Below are positions 37,454 through 47,028 of a stretch of 64,000 bases of DNA, one piece after another (position 1 is the stretch's first letter; each line of letters opens with the position of its first letter). The notes under the pieces are model-generated. The model ran no database searches and had not been told where the DNA came from. It saw only the letters and a program-made list of their open reading frames with translations. The position numbers and the translations under genes were made by a program. This stretch comes from Chitinophaga parva (GTDB lineage Bacteria; Bacteroidota; Bacteroidia; Chitinophagales; Chitinophagaceae): NCBI RefSeq assembly GCF_003071345.1, contig NZ_QCYK01000001.1:186001-250000 (forward strand). Reading direction: 5' to 3'.

Positions 37454-38335
37454 ATGTTATCCCGTGCATTGTTTGTACTGTGCTGCTGCCTGTTGCCCGC
37501 AAATGCCCTGTGCTGGGGTTTCTTTGCGCACCAGCGCATTAACCGGATGGCAGTATTTTCCCTACCGCCGGCCATGCTGGCGTTTTACAAGCCGCATATT
37601 GATTACCTGACCAAACATGCCACGGACCCGGACCAGCGCCGCTATGTGGTGGCGGGGGAGGCGCCCCGGCATTTTATCGACATTGATCATTACGGGCCAC
37701 CGCCTTATGCAGCCCTGCCCCACAGCTGGAAAGCGGCGGTGGAATGTTATAGTGCAGATACCCTGAACAAATATGGCATACTGCCCTGGCACCTGGAACG
37801 CATGCTGCAGCAGCTTACCAGCGCGTTCATCGCAAAAGACGGAAAGCGGATCTTAAAGCTCTCGGCAGACATTGGCCACTACGCAGGCGATGCCCATGTG
37901 CCGCTGCACGCCAGCAGTAATCATAACGGCCAGCTGAGTGGGCAGGAAGGCATTCATGCCTTGTGGGAATCCCGCATCCCGGAACTGTTTGCCGATGCAC
38001 AGTTCAGCTACTGGGCAGGGCAGGCACAATACCTGGAGGCTCCCCGCGATTTCATCTGGGCTGCAGTGCTGGGCAGCGGGCTGGCGGCAGATACCGTGCT
38101 TAAGGCCGAGCAGTTGCTGCGCGGGCAATACCCCGAGGCGGCACGTTATGCCATTGGGTTCCGGAAAGGGACATTAACAAGGGACTACGCTTACGACTAT
38201 ACGAAAATGTACAATGCGTTACTGGGTGATATGGTGATGCGGCGCATGCGGGCATCCATGCTGGCGGTGGCCAGCCTTTGGTATACGGCGTGGGTGAATG
38301 CAGGACAACCGGATCTCAGGGGTTTAGCGGTTTAG
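37454..38335 (+). CDS. S1/P1-nuclease / zinc phospholipase C-like secreted enzyme
   Basis: 293 residues with a signal peptide (about 1-19, cut before WGFFAH). The mature N-terminus begins with Trp, as in the zinc-dependent PLC/S1-P1 nuclease fold, whose amino group ligates zinc. Likely ligands: His in WGFFAHQ, Asp and His in FIDIDHYG, and the cluster ADIGHYAGDAHVPLHASSNH. The enzyme would hydrolyse nucleic acids or phospholipids outside the cytoplasm; which one cannot be told. It stands alone. Confidence 0.82.
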   Translation: MLSRALFVLCCCLLPANALCWGFFAHQRINRMAVFSLPPAMLAFYKPHIDYLTKHATDPDQRRYVVAGEAPRHFIDIDHYGPPPYAALPHSWKAAVECYSADTLNKYGILPWHLERMLQQLTSAFIAKDGKRILKLSADIGHYAGDAHVPLHASSNHNGQLSGQEGIHALWESRIPELFADAQFSYWAGQAQYLEAPRDFIWAAVLGSGLAADTVLKAEQLLRGQYPEAARYAIGFRKGTLTRDYAYDYTKMYNALLGDMVMRRMRASMLAVASLWYTAWVNAGQPDLRGLAV

Positions 38336-38341
38336 CGGTTG

Positions 38342-38440
38342 TTTACCGGCAGCCATCATTGGTCGCGCTGCTGCTGTGAAAATTTACCTGCAGCCTTCAT
38401 CCGCTTCCTTGTTGCTGTAAAAATTACCTGTACCATCATT
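38342..38440. repeat. Three degenerate 40-41 bp direct repeats
   Basis: TTTACCGGCAGCCATCAT, TTTACCTGCAGCCTTCAT and ATTACCTGTACCATCAT recur at 40-41-bp spacing from 38342, with a partly conserved GCTGCTGT(G/A)AAAA between them. They lie immediately after the nuclease stop codon. Confidence 0.55.
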
Positions 38441-38640
38441 CGCTTGAACATGCCCGCAAAAAATAAGTTGAAACGTTTATCCGGATAACGTGTACGGGCT
38501 CATTTACCATCGCGGCTACCACACAGGCAGTAACAATTATAAATAAACCTTCAACTATTACGTTCACGGGTGGGGGCGCGTTCATTTTATATACACATTA
38601 TCAATATCATAAATGTGTCATATAGCTTTTTCAAAGAATA
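38441..38640. other. Non-coding region before serC
   Basis: No gene recognised. The region between the degenerate repeats and the serC promoter shows no obvious RNA element. Confidence 0.4.
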
Positions 38641-38642
38641 CT

Positions 38643-38651
38643 CTATCTTTG
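38643..38651 (+). promoter_or_regulatory. -7 element for serC
   Basis: TATCTTTG matches TAnnTTTG; the leader to the serC start would be about 145 nt, which is long. A GC-rich stem CCCGG / CCGGG around 38696-38716 followed by ATTTTTG could act on the leader. Confidence 0.5.
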
Positions 38652-38794
38652 TTTCACTGTCACACTTTAGCCAATCCTTACACCATCTCAATTGCCCCGG
38701 TTACCGCAAGCCCGGGTCTAATATTTTTGCTATTTCCTCTGAAAAACCAAACAACGTGGAACAAAATAACGAAGCATTTAACCTTGACCGCAAA

Positions 38795-39865
38795 ATGAAG
38801 GTGCATAACTTTAACGCCGGTCCTTCTGTATTACCGAATGAGGTATTATACAAGGCCAGCAAAGCGCTTATTGACTTTGAAGGGTCCGGCATGTCTATCC
38901 TGGAGATAGGTCACCGTACCCCGCCCTTCGTAGCCGTGATTGAAGAAGCCCGCAGCCTGGTGAAGGAACTGATGCAACTCGATGACGACTTTGAAGTACT
39001 TTTTCTGCATGGAGGCGCCAGCACCCAGTTCCTGACCGTGCCTATGAACCTGCTGGAAAGCGGGGAAACAGCCGCCTATACCGACACCGGCGTATGGTCT
39101 TCCAAGGCGATCAAAGAAGCAAAATTGTTTGGCTATGTAGACGTGGTGTCCAGCTCCCGCGAGCGTAATTACAACTACATCCCCAAGGACTTTACCGTGC
39201 CCGCACAGGCAAAATACCTGCACATTACCACGAACAATACCATTTACGGTACCCAGTGGCATCACATCCCAGAAACCGATGTGCCCCTGGTAGCCGATAT
39301 GAGCTCTGACATCCTGAGCCGCACCATGGACTTCAACAAGTTTGCCCTCATTTACGGCGGCGTGCAGAAGAATATGGGCGCAGCCGGTGCCACCGTGGTA
39401 TGTGTGCGCAAGAGCATCCTGGGTAAGGTGAGCCGCAACATCCCATCCATGTTGGATTACCGTGTGCATATTGAGAATGGTTCCATGTTCAACACCCCGC
39501 CCGTATTCCCCATCTATATCTCCATGCTTACCCTGCGCTGGCTGAAGGGCCAGGGCGGTGTAGCTGCCATTGAAAAGCTCAATGACCGGAAAGCGGCCCT
39601 ACTCTATGGAGAGATCGATGAGAACCCGCTGTTCCGCGGCACCGTGGTCAAAGAGGACCGCTCCAAAATGAACGTATGCTTTGTGATGGACAAACCGGAA
39701 CTGGAAGAAGAATTCCTGAAATTCACGAAGAAAGAAGATATAGTAGGCATCAAAGGCCACCGCAGCGTAGGCGGCTTCCGTGCCTCCATTTACAACGCCC
39801 TGCCGCTGGAAAGCGTGGAAGTAATGGTGGAAGCCATGAAATACTTCAGCATGAAAAAGGCGTAA
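38795..39865 (+). CDS. serC: Phosphoserine aminotransferase
   Basis: Second step of serine synthesis: 3-phosphohydroxypyruvate plus glutamate to phosphoserine; also acts in pyridoxal synthesis. 356 residues with the family start FNAGPSVLP, PLP Lys192 in IYGGVQKNMG and C-terminal RSVGGFRASIYN. I place the start at 38795 because the 75 codons upstream are not family-like and lie downstream of the promoter. In many Bacteroidota serA and a DUF1015 gene follow; here the next plus-strand gene is DUF1015 2.8 kb away, and serA is absent. Confidence 0.95.
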   Translation: MKVHNFNAGPSVLPNEVLYKASKALIDFEGSGMSILEIGHRTPPFVAVIEEARSLVKELMQLDDDFEVLFLHGGASTQFLTVPMNLLESGETAAYTDTGVWSSKAIKEAKLFGYVDVVSSSRERNYNYIPKDFTVPAQAKYLHITTNNTIYGTQWHHIPETDVPLVADMSSDILSRTMDFNKFALIYGGVQKNMGAAGATVVCVRKSILGKVSRNIPSMLDYRVHIENGSMFNTPPVFPIYISMLTLRWLKGQGGVAAIEKLNDRKAALLYGEIDENPLFRGTVVKEDRSKMNVCFVMDKPELEEEFLKFTKKEDIVGIKGHRSVGGFRASIYNALPLESVEVMVEAMKYFSMKKA

Positions 39866-39892
39866 AGATTTTTCAGATTAACCACTATGTTT

Positions 39893-39923
39893 TAACGGCG
39901 TCCTTCTGGGCGCCGTTTTTTTG
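39893..39923 (+). terminator. Terminator of serC
   Basis: Stem AACGGCG / CGCCGTT followed by TTTTTT, 28 bp beyond the stop. Confidence 0.85.
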
Positions 39924-39936
39924 TACCCTAACAAGA

Positions 39937-39960
39937 AGGCCCCGGAGAACCGGGGCCTCG
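39937..39960 (-). terminator. Hairpin after the ABC permease
   Basis: Stem GGCCCCGG / CCGGGGCC with a 4-nt loop, 29 bp past the ABC gene stop. Followed on the minus strand by TTCTTG only, so it may be a weak terminator. Confidence 0.5.
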
Positions 39961-39988
39961 CTTTGATACAGTTTATGTACATGCACAC

Positions 39989-42379
39989 TTATTCTGTGCG
40001 CAAGCTCTTCACCGGGTCCGTAGTGGCGGCACGGATGGCCTGGTAACTGATGGTGCAGATGGTAATGACCAGTGCCCCGCCTGATGCCAGCAGGAACACG
40101 CCGGCGCCCAGGTGGATGCGGTAATTAAATTGCTCCAGCCAGTGCTGCAGCAGGAGCCAGGCCACCGGTACAGCCAGTAAGCAACTGCCACCCACCAGGA
40201 CTAAAAAATCTTTGCTCAGCAGCATCCACAACTGCCATACCGTAGCCCCCAGCACCTTGCGGATGCCAATTTCCCGCGTGCGCTGTGTGGCCATGTAAGT
40301 GGCCAGGGCAAAGAGGCCCAGGCAGGAAATAAGGATGGTGAGCCCGGCAAATACCGCTGCCAGTGTGCCTACCAGGTTTTCCAGCTGGAACTTGCTGGCA
40401 TAGTCCACATCCACAAAATGATAGCTGTAAGGGAAACCAGGGTTATATTTTTCAAAAATGGGCGTCAGGCGGCGGATGGCCTCCACCGGCGATACCTTGT
40501 CAGACAGGCGGTACACCACATAGCTCCCGCCCCACTGGTGCTGGAACAGGGCCGGCGCCACCGGTGCATAGGGCGATTCCATGATGGCGTTTTTCACCAC
40601 GCCAATGATGGCCGCTTCCTTCATTACCGGGCCGTGATCACTGCCTACGTAATACCGGATCAGCTTTCCTACCGGGTCTTTCAGGCCCATGGCCCCCAGG
40701 GCCGCCTCATTCACAATTATTTTAGCACTGTCTGCATCAGGATCGAGGCCATTGAAATTGTGGCCTTCTTTCATGGACATACCCATGGTGCTGAAGTAAT
40801 CATTATCCACGCCAATGATACCGGTGCCCAACAGGTCGGCCGTTACCTTGCCTGGCCAGCTGCCTATCATGGTATGGCTGTCTACCCAGGTGGCGCCACT
40901 GCCAAGGGCCACATCTTCCACCACGCCGCTGGCCAGGAGGTCTGCGCGGAGGGCTTTGTAATTTTTACTCAGGTCGGCAGTATTATCGGTGGAGACCAGG
41001 CGCACGGGATCGTACCCTTTGGGGCGGCGCTGCGCGTGGCGGATCTGCTGGTAAATAATAACGGAGGCAATGATCAATGCCACGGAGCTGGCAAACTGTA
41101 ACACCACCAAAGCCTTGCGGCCCACGGTGCTGCCCTCCCCTGTTTTGAAACTTCCCTTCAGCACCTTTACCGGGCGGAAGGCAGACAGGTAAAAGGCGGG
41201 GCGGCTGCCGGCCAGTACGCCGGTGATCGCCATGTAAAGTCCCATGCACACCCAGAACCAGGCGCTGCCGAAGGGTATGGCCACCTCACATTCCGCCAGT
41301 TTATTGAACCAGGGCAGCACTACCTGCACCAGCAACAGGCCAAACAGGAAGGCGATCACCGTGAGCAAAAAAGATTCGATAAGGAACTGGAAAATGATCT
41401 CCCGGCGGCCGGAGCCTACAGCCTTGCGTACACCCACTTCGCGCGCACGTTTGTCTGACCGCGCCGTAGCCAGGTTCATGAAATTAATACAGGCAATGAG
41501 CAGCACCAGGAACCCGATGAGGGAGAACATGCGCACATAATCGATGAAGCCACCGGTATTGACGCCGTTCTTAAATTCAGAAAACAGGTGCCAGCGGCTG
41601 GCGGGATGCAGGAAAGTGATGAAGTCCTTCATATTTACATCGCCGGAAAGCCGGTACACATGCGCTATCTGGTCATTCACTGCCTCCAGGCTGGCTCCCG
41701 GGCGCACGCTGGCCCACATGCGGAAGGAATTATTGGGCCACTGGGTACGGGCTCCCTGCATCCAGCTGCGGGTACGCTCCAGGAAGCTGAAGGGTACCAG
41801 GTAGTTGAACGTCACGGAGGCATTGGAAGGAATGTCTGCCAATACGCCCGTAACCTTCATATCATATTGGTTATCCACCTTCACCATCCGGCCAATGGGA
41901 TCTGCGTCCCCAAACAGGCTTTTGGCGTTGCTGGCGGTGAGTACAATGCTGTTGGGATCTTTGAGGGCCAGCTCCCGGGAGCCCGCTATCATGGGGTAAT
42001 CCAGGATGCGGAGGAAATCCTCCCCTACGCCCATTCCAAACTGGGATATCTTCTTATCGCCCACGATCAGGCTACTGGCTTCCGGCCAGTTGCTTTCCGC
42101 TACGCGTTCCACACCGGTCACTTTTTCCAGCTCGTTTTTTACGGCCAGGGACAGGGCTGCCTGGGTATGCACGTTGCCGCCGCCACTCATGGTCACCATT
42201 ACTTCGCTGGCGTGGGCGTGCCCGGGAAAGAACTGGTCGTAGCTCAATTCATACCGTATCCACAGGCCGATGAGCAGGGCCACGGCCATGCCCAGTCCCA
42301 GGCCAAAGATGTTGATAGCGCTGTAACCCTTGTTGTGCCAGAGACTGCGCCAGCCTATTTTAAAATAATTCAGCCACAT
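39989..42379 (-). CDS. FtsX/MacB-like ABC transporter permease
   Basis: 796 residues in the duplicated Bacteroidota form: helix, MacB-type periplasmic domain (about 45-280), three helices with REVGVRKAVGSGRREI, a second periplasmic domain (about 450-650) and three more helices with TREIGIRKVLGATVWQL. Such permeases work with a cytosolic ATPase in moving lipoproteins, peptides or signals, and often sit beside stress-response genes. No ATPase gene is adjacent. It is inserted in opposite orientation between serC and DUF1015. The start at 42379 puts the first helix 15 residues in. Confidence 0.88.
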   Translation of the reverse strand: MWLNYFKIGWRSLWHNKGYSAINIFGLGLGMAVALLIGLWIRYELSYDQFFPGHAHASEVMVTMSGGGNVHTQAALSLAVKNELEKVTGVERVAESNWPEASSLIVGDKKISQFGMGVGEDFLRILDYPMIAGSRELALKDPNSIVLTASNAKSLFGDADPIGRMVKVDNQYDMKVTGVLADIPSNASVTFNYLVPFSFLERTRSWMQGARTQWPNNSFRMWASVRPGASLEAVNDQIAHVYRLSGDVNMKDFITFLHPASRWHLFSEFKNGVNTGGFIDYVRMFSLIGFLVLLIACINFMNLATARSDKRAREVGVRKAVGSGRREIIFQFLIESFLLTVIAFLFGLLLVQVVLPWFNKLAECEVAIPFGSAWFWVCMGLYMAITGVLAGSRPAFYLSAFRPVKVLKGSFKTGEGSTVGRKALVVLQFASSVALIIASVIIYQQIRHAQRRPKGYDPVRLVSTDNTADLSKNYKALRADLLASGVVEDVALGSGATWVDSHTMIGSWPGKVTADLLGTGIIGVDNDYFSTMGMSMKEGHNFNGLDPDADSAKIIVNEAALGAMGLKDPVGKLIRYYVGSDHGPVMKEAAIIGVVKNAIMESPYAPVAPALFQHQWGGSYVVYRLSDKVSPVEAIRRLTPIFEKYNPGFPYSYHFVDVDYASKFQLENLVGTLAAVFAGLTILISCLGLFALATYMATQRTREIGIRKVLGATVWQLWMLLSKDFLVLVGGSCLLAVPVAWLLLQHWLEQFNYRIHLGAGVFLLASGGALVITICTISYQAIRAATTDPVKSLRTE

Positions 42380-42627
42380 GTCTGAAAAAGTTTGCGTGTA
42401 AAACAATACGAAGCCCGCTTTGCAAAAATTTAAAAATAACGGTGCCAGAGCAACCATTAAAAATATACCAATTCCGAACCCCTATCAAAATCAAGCTTCT
42501 ACGCATTTTAGCCGTCTTGCCTTGTCCGCTTTCAGTACAGCATTTGTCTGATTGTGAACAGAATAGGCGGAAAAAAGCTGTGGGCTTTTGCTATTTTTAC
42601 GGCTCACCAGTCTTTTACATACCGATC

Positions 42628-43872
42628 ATGGCGATTATTCAACCGTTCAAAGGGCTCCGTCCTTTACCAAATCTGGCTGCGCAGGTAGCCGCCAAACCGT
42701 ATGATGTGCTGAGCGCCGCCGAGGCAAAGGAAGCCGCCCACGGAAACCCTTATTCTTACTACCACGTTTCAAAATCAGAGATCGATCTGCCGGAAAACAT
42801 TGACAGCCACAGCCAGGCGGTATACGACAAGGCGGCGGAAAACCTCCGCGCCATGATAGCTGCCGGCACCCTGGTGCAGGATGCCATACCGTGCTACTAT
42901 ATTTATAAACTGGTGATGGATGGCCGCTCCCAGACCGGCCTGGTGGCCGCATCTTCCGTGGCTGATTATAACGCAGGCATTATCAAGAAACATGAATTTA
43001 CGCGCCCGGACAAGGAACTGGACCGCATCAATCATATCAAGGCCACCCAGGCCCAGACAGGCAACGTATTCCTGGCGTATAACGACGTACCGGAAGTGAA
43101 CAGCCTCATTGACCGCTGGACGGCGCAGCATACACCGGCCTATGAATTCACCGCGGAAGACAATATCCAGCATACCGTATGGGTAGTGGACGATGCCAAC
43201 GTGGTAAACGAGATCACCCGCCTGTTCCAGGTAAAAGTGCCCTGCACGTACATTGCGGACGGGCACCACCGTGCCGCATCTGCCGGCCTGGTACAAAAGG
43301 AGTATGCCGCCAAGGGTTCCCTGGCTGCAGACGCCCCGGTGAATTATTTCCTGACCACCATTTTCCCCGCCAGCCAGCTGGCCATCATGGATTACAACCG
43401 CGTGGTGAAGGATCTGAACGGCCACACGCCGGCCGGGTTCCTTTCCCTCCTCCAGTATGATTTTGATGTATTTGAAGTAGGCCATACGCCCAAGAAGCCC
43501 AATGCCCTGCACGAATTTGGTATGTACCTGGGTGGCCGCTGGTACCACCTCATCGCCCGGGAAGGCACCTATACAACAGATCCCATCGGCGTACTGGATG
43601 TGACCATCCTATCCAACAATGTGCTGGACAAACTGCTGGGCATCAAGGACCAGCGCACAGATAAGCGCATTGACTTTGTAGGCGGCATCCGCGGCCTGGG
43701 AGAGCTGGTAAAACGCGTGGACAGCGGGGAAATGCAGGTAGCTTTTGCCCTGTATCCGGTGACCATCCAGCAGCTGTTTGACATTGCAGACAGCGGCAAT
43801 GTGATGCCTCCCAAGAGCACCTGGTTTGAGCCCAAACTCCGGGATGGCCTTATCACGCATTTGATCGGGTAA
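42628..43872 (+). CDS. DUF1015 family protein
   Basis: 414 residues with the DUF1015 start IIQPFKGLRP and DGHHRAASA (about residues 209-217) and a C-terminal PPKSTWFEPKLRDGL. The family is linked to serine metabolism by gene neighbourhood and includes an ADP-dependent serine kinase-like group; its function here is inferred from neighbourhood and is uncertain. It follows serC after the ABC permease. The start at 42628 is chosen by family alignment; the frame stays open 62 codons further upstream. A strong terminator follows. Confidence 0.88.
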   Translation: MAIIQPFKGLRPLPNLAAQVAAKPYDVLSAAEAKEAAHGNPYSYYHVSKSEIDLPENIDSHSQAVYDKAAENLRAMIAAGTLVQDAIPCYYIYKLVMDGRSQTGLVAASSVADYNAGIIKKHEFTRPDKELDRINHIKATQAQTGNVFLAYNDVPEVNSLIDRWTAQHTPAYEFTAEDNIQHTVWVVDDANVVNEITRLFQVKVPCTYIADGHHRAASAGLVQKEYAAKGSLAADAPVNYFLTTIFPASQLAIMDYNRVVKDLNGHTPAGFLSLLQYDFDVFEVGHTPKKPNALHEFGMYLGGRWYHLIAREGTYTTDPIGVLDVTILSNNVLDKLLGIKDQRTDKRIDFVGGIRGLGELVKRVDSGEMQVAFALYPVTIQQLFDIADSGNVMPPKSTWFEPKLRDGLITHLIG

Positions 43873-43925
43873 GCGGAAACCGCTACCATGGCTCATTCCA
43901 ACGCAGATTCAACTTTCTTTTTCAT

Positions 43926-43955
43926 AAACGGCGGCCAGCTTTGGGCCGCCGTTTT
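43926..43955 (+). terminator. Terminator of the DUF1015 gene
   Basis: Stem AAACGGCGGCC / GGGCCGCCGTTT with TTT following, 54 bp beyond the stop. Confidence 0.85.
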
Positions 43956-44048
43956 ACCCTCCGGGCCATTTGGTATTATTATTGGTGAATGGGCGCGGAA
44001 CAGAAATACCTTATTTTTGACAGCAAACGACAGCGAAAAGGAATGATA

Positions 44049-45122
44049 ATGCGGTCTTCTTTATTGAAAACACTCATGGCCGGGGGCTTGCTCCTCCTGC
44101 TGGCGCAAGGCACCATGGCCCAGAGCCAGGACCCGGCAGAATTATTTAACACCGCACACAGTTTCCTGGTAAGCGGTGATTATAACAACGCTGTGCTGGT
44201 GCTGAACCAGCTCCTGCAGCAGGAGCCGGACAATACGCAGTACAAAAAGGAGCTGGGGTTTGCTTATTACCTGAAGGGCGATATGAACAAGGCCCGCAGC
44301 ATTATTGATCCCCTGATGGACAAGAAAGATGCGGACATACAGACCTTCCAGATAGCAGGCAACATAGCCCAGGCCAGGGCCGATGTAAAAAGCGCCCAGA
44401 AGATCTATGACAAAGGCCTGCGCCGCTTTCCCAACAGCGGGGAGCTGAATAATGAGAACGGGCAGCTGCAGCTCAAGCTCATGATGAACGATGCGGCCAT
44501 CAAGAGCTGGACCACCGGCATCCGCGTAGATCCCAACTATCCCGGGAATTACTACAACGCCGCCCGCGCCTATTACTACATTGGCAAAGAGCCCATCTGG
44601 GCCATCGTATACGGTGAGATCTTCCTAAACCTGGAAAGCTACACAGACCGCACCGTGGAGATCCGGGAGCTGGTACTGGATGCTTACAAGAAACTGTTTT
44701 CCGATCCTACCCTGTTTAACGCGCCGGAAGCGGATGCGGTGAGCAGTGGCAAAAAGAGTAAACGCAACCGCGACGGGGAAGAAGACTTCCTCACGGCCTA
44801 CAAAAAAACCATTTCCAAACAGGCCCTGGTAGTGACCACCGGCATAGAACCCGAATCGCTGGTAATGCTGCGTACCCGCTTCCTGCTGGACTGGTATGGT
44901 TTCTACGCCGTGAAGTTCCCCTTTGCCCTGTTTGACTACCAGCAGCAGCTCCTCAAAGACGGTCTCTTTGATGCCTATAACCAGTGGATCTTTGGCCCCC
45001 CGTCCAACCAGTCTGCCTTCCGCTCCTGGGCTAACCTGCACAAGCCGGAATATGATGCCTTCATCAAGTTCCAGCGCGATAACCCGCTGAAGCTGCGGCC
45101 GGAAGAGTATTATGGGAGGTAA
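44049..45122 (+). CDS. TPR-repeat secreted protein
   Basis: 357 residues with a signal peptide (about 1-24, cut near TMAQS) and TPR-like helical repeats from about 30 to 190 (for example AHSFLVSGDYNNAVLVLNQL). The C-terminal half (about 230-357) is Trp/Phe-rich, not TPR-like, and not recognised. The second ATG at 44049 is preferred over 44043 because AAAGGA lies 7 bp before it. Function is unknown; it stands alone with its own terminator. A -7-like TATTTTTG lies at 44012-44019. Confidence 0.75.
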   Translation: MRSSLLKTLMAGGLLLLLAQGTMAQSQDPAELFNTAHSFLVSGDYNNAVLVLNQLLQQEPDNTQYKKELGFAYYLKGDMNKARSIIDPLMDKKDADIQTFQIAGNIAQARADVKSAQKIYDKGLRRFPNSGELNNENGQLQLKLMMNDAAIKSWTTGIRVDPNYPGNYYNAARAYYYIGKEPIWAIVYGEIFLNLESYTDRTVEIRELVLDAYKKLFSDPTLFNAPEADAVSSGKKSKRNRDGEEDFLTAYKKTISKQALVVTTGIEPESLVMLRTRFLLDWYGFYAVKFPFALFDYQQQLLKDGLFDAYNQWIFGPPSNQSAFRSWANLHKPEYDAFIKFQRDNPLKLRPEEYYGR

Positions 45123-45152
45123 AATTGTAAACGATATTGAAGCTTATTAACA

Positions 45153-45181
45153 GAGGGCGGCCACGATGGCCGTCCTTTTTG
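45153..45181 (+). terminator. Terminator of the TPR gene
   Basis: Stem AGGGCGGCCA / TGGCCGTCCT with a 3-nt loop and T5. Confidence 0.85.
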
Positions 45182-45212
45182 TTGGGGAATATCGGTAATA
45201 CAGGCCGCCATG

Positions 45213-45245
45213 TACGGTACCTTGTACACTGTACATTGTACCCTT
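45213..45245. repeat. Heptamer-period intergenic repeat, copy I
   Basis: TACGG, then TACCTTG, TACACTG, TACATTG, TACCCTT in 7-bp register, just upstream of the PaaN-type gene. Confidence 0.75.
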
Positions 45246-45276
45246 TTCCTTAAATTACACTTCTAACTCCACGTAC

Positions 45277-46932
45277 ATGATCAAGCACCAAAACATTCTC
45301 GACGCCGCAGTGAAGGCAAACCAGGCGCGTGGTTTTCACGCACAATACCCGGAACATCCGAAAGCTTATGGGGAAGCCGCTCCCGTCCAGGGGGAAGCTG
45401 AATTTAACAATGCACTGCGCCAGCCTTTCAAAGAACTGCTCCAAACCGGTGAAGGCCACTGGGGCGGGGACGAAGTTTCGCCTTACACGCAGGAAAAACT
45501 GGGTATTACCTACCCGCTTTTTACGGCCGACATCCTGGTAAAAAATGCACAGGCAGCGGCCGCCAAATGGCAGCATACGGATGCAGGCACGCGGGCCGAT
45601 ATACTGATAGAAAGCCTGGAAGCCGTGTCCGGCCGGTTCTTTGCCATTGCACACGCCACCATGCATACCAGCGGGCAGCCGTTTATGATGAGTTTCCAGG
45701 CCTCCGGCCCCCATGCAAATGACCGTGCCCTGGAGGCCATTGCCCTGGGCTACCAGGAACTGAGCCGCTATCCCAGCCACCTGGTTTGGGAAAAGCCCAT
45801 GGGTAAAATGAGCGTAAAACTGGACAAGCAATTCAAAGCCATTCCCAAAGGCATAGGCCTGGTGATAGGGTGCAGCACCTTCCCGGTGTGGAACTCCCTG
45901 CCGGGCATTTACGCAAATCTCATAGCCGGCAATCCCGTGATCGTGAAGCCCCATCCCGGCGCCATCCTGCCCATTGCCATTGTGGTGGCTGCCATCCAGC
46001 GCACGTTGCAGGCCCACGGGCAAGATCCGCAATTGTGCCAGCTGGCGGCTGATACCGCAGCACAGCCCATCACCAGGCAACTGGCAGAACACCCTGCCAT
46101 AAAACTGGTAGACTACACTGGCGGCAGCGCTTTTGGCGCTTATGTGGAAAGCCTGGCGGGAAAAACGGTATTTACAGAAAAAGCCGGTGTAAACTCCGTG
46201 ATCATCGATTCCGTGGCAGACCTGGACGCGGTGCTGCAAAACCTCGCATTTTCCGTAAGCCTCTACTCGGGGCAAATGTGCACCGCCCCGCAGAATATTT
46301 TCATCAGCAGTGCCGGCGTGCGCAATGCCCTGACAGGGGAAACGGTGAGCTATGGCGATTTTTGCCAGCGTTTCAGCGATGCCGTGCAAAGCCTGGTAAA
46401 CAACCCTAAAATGGGCGCTGGCACCCTGGGCGCCATCCAAAATAAAGCTACCCTGGAACGCGCTATGGGCGCGGATAAACTGGGCGGCACCGTACTGCTG
46501 GCCGGCGGAGCCGTGGCCAATGAAGCGTACACGAATGCCCGCAGCTGCGCACCCAGCCTGATCCAGGTAGATGGCAAGGACCAGCAGGTATTTGAAAACG
46601 AGCTTTTTGGGCCGCTGGTATTGCTGGTCAAGACCCGCGACACGGCAGACTCCCTGCGCCTGGCCAAGGGCCTGGCGGAAAAGCATGGGGCCATTACCTG
46701 CGCGGCTTACAGCACAGACCCGGCCGTGAAGGAACGGATCGTGGAGGAGATGAACAGCGTGTTCACGCCCGTGTCCCTGAATTTCACCGGTCCCATCTGG
46801 GTGAACCAGCATGCGGCGTTTTCGGATTTCCATGTTACCGGTGGCAATCCTGCGGGTAACGCCAGTTTTACAAACCCGGACTTCATCACCCGGCGTTTTG
46901 TGTGGGTTGGCAACAGGGAAGTGATTAATTAG
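45277..46932 (+). CDS. paaN: PaaN-type aldehyde dehydrogenase
   Basis: 551 residues, ALDH superfamily. Catalytic Cys335 in LYSGQMCTAPQN and a glutamate (Glu301) in TEKAGVN. The N-terminal 100 residues (QARGFHAQYPEHPKAYGE) match PaaN, an enzyme associated with phenylacetate breakdown that is separate from PaaZ. No other paa gene is in the window, so the role here may be in a different aldehyde-oxidising step. The gene begins about 32 bp after a heptamer array. YceI follows about 100 bp downstream. Confidence 0.87.
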   Translation: MIKHQNILDAAVKANQARGFHAQYPEHPKAYGEAAPVQGEAEFNNALRQPFKELLQTGEGHWGGDEVSPYTQEKLGITYPLFTADILVKNAQAAAAKWQHTDAGTRADILIESLEAVSGRFFAIAHATMHTSGQPFMMSFQASGPHANDRALEAIALGYQELSRYPSHLVWEKPMGKMSVKLDKQFKAIPKGIGLVIGCSTFPVWNSLPGIYANLIAGNPVIVKPHPGAILPIAIVVAAIQRTLQAHGQDPQLCQLAADTAAQPITRQLAEHPAIKLVDYTGGSAFGAYVESLAGKTVFTEKAGVNSVIIDSVADLDAVLQNLAFSVSLYSGQMCTAPQNIFISSAGVRNALTGETVSYGDFCQRFSDAVQSLVNNPKMGAGTLGAIQNKATLERAMGADKLGGTVLLAGGAVANEAYTNARSCAPSLIQVDGKDQQVFENELFGPLVLLVKTRDTADSLRLAKGLAEKHGAITCAAYSTDPAVKERIVEEMNSVFTPVSLNFTGPIWVNQHAAFSDFHVTGGNPAGNASFTNPDFITRRFVWVGNREVIN

Positions 46933-47028
46933 CCCTAATTTTGCTGTACAGTTTCCAATATCCCCACACGCCCTATCCCGCGGCGGGTGCAAACTCCAGA
47001 TCCTGCAAAACGGCAAAAACTAACGACG

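Noticed and set aside
45250..47016. 588-codon frame antisense to paaN
   Set aside because: His/Gly/Ala-rich shadow; the plus frame has complete ALDH motifs.
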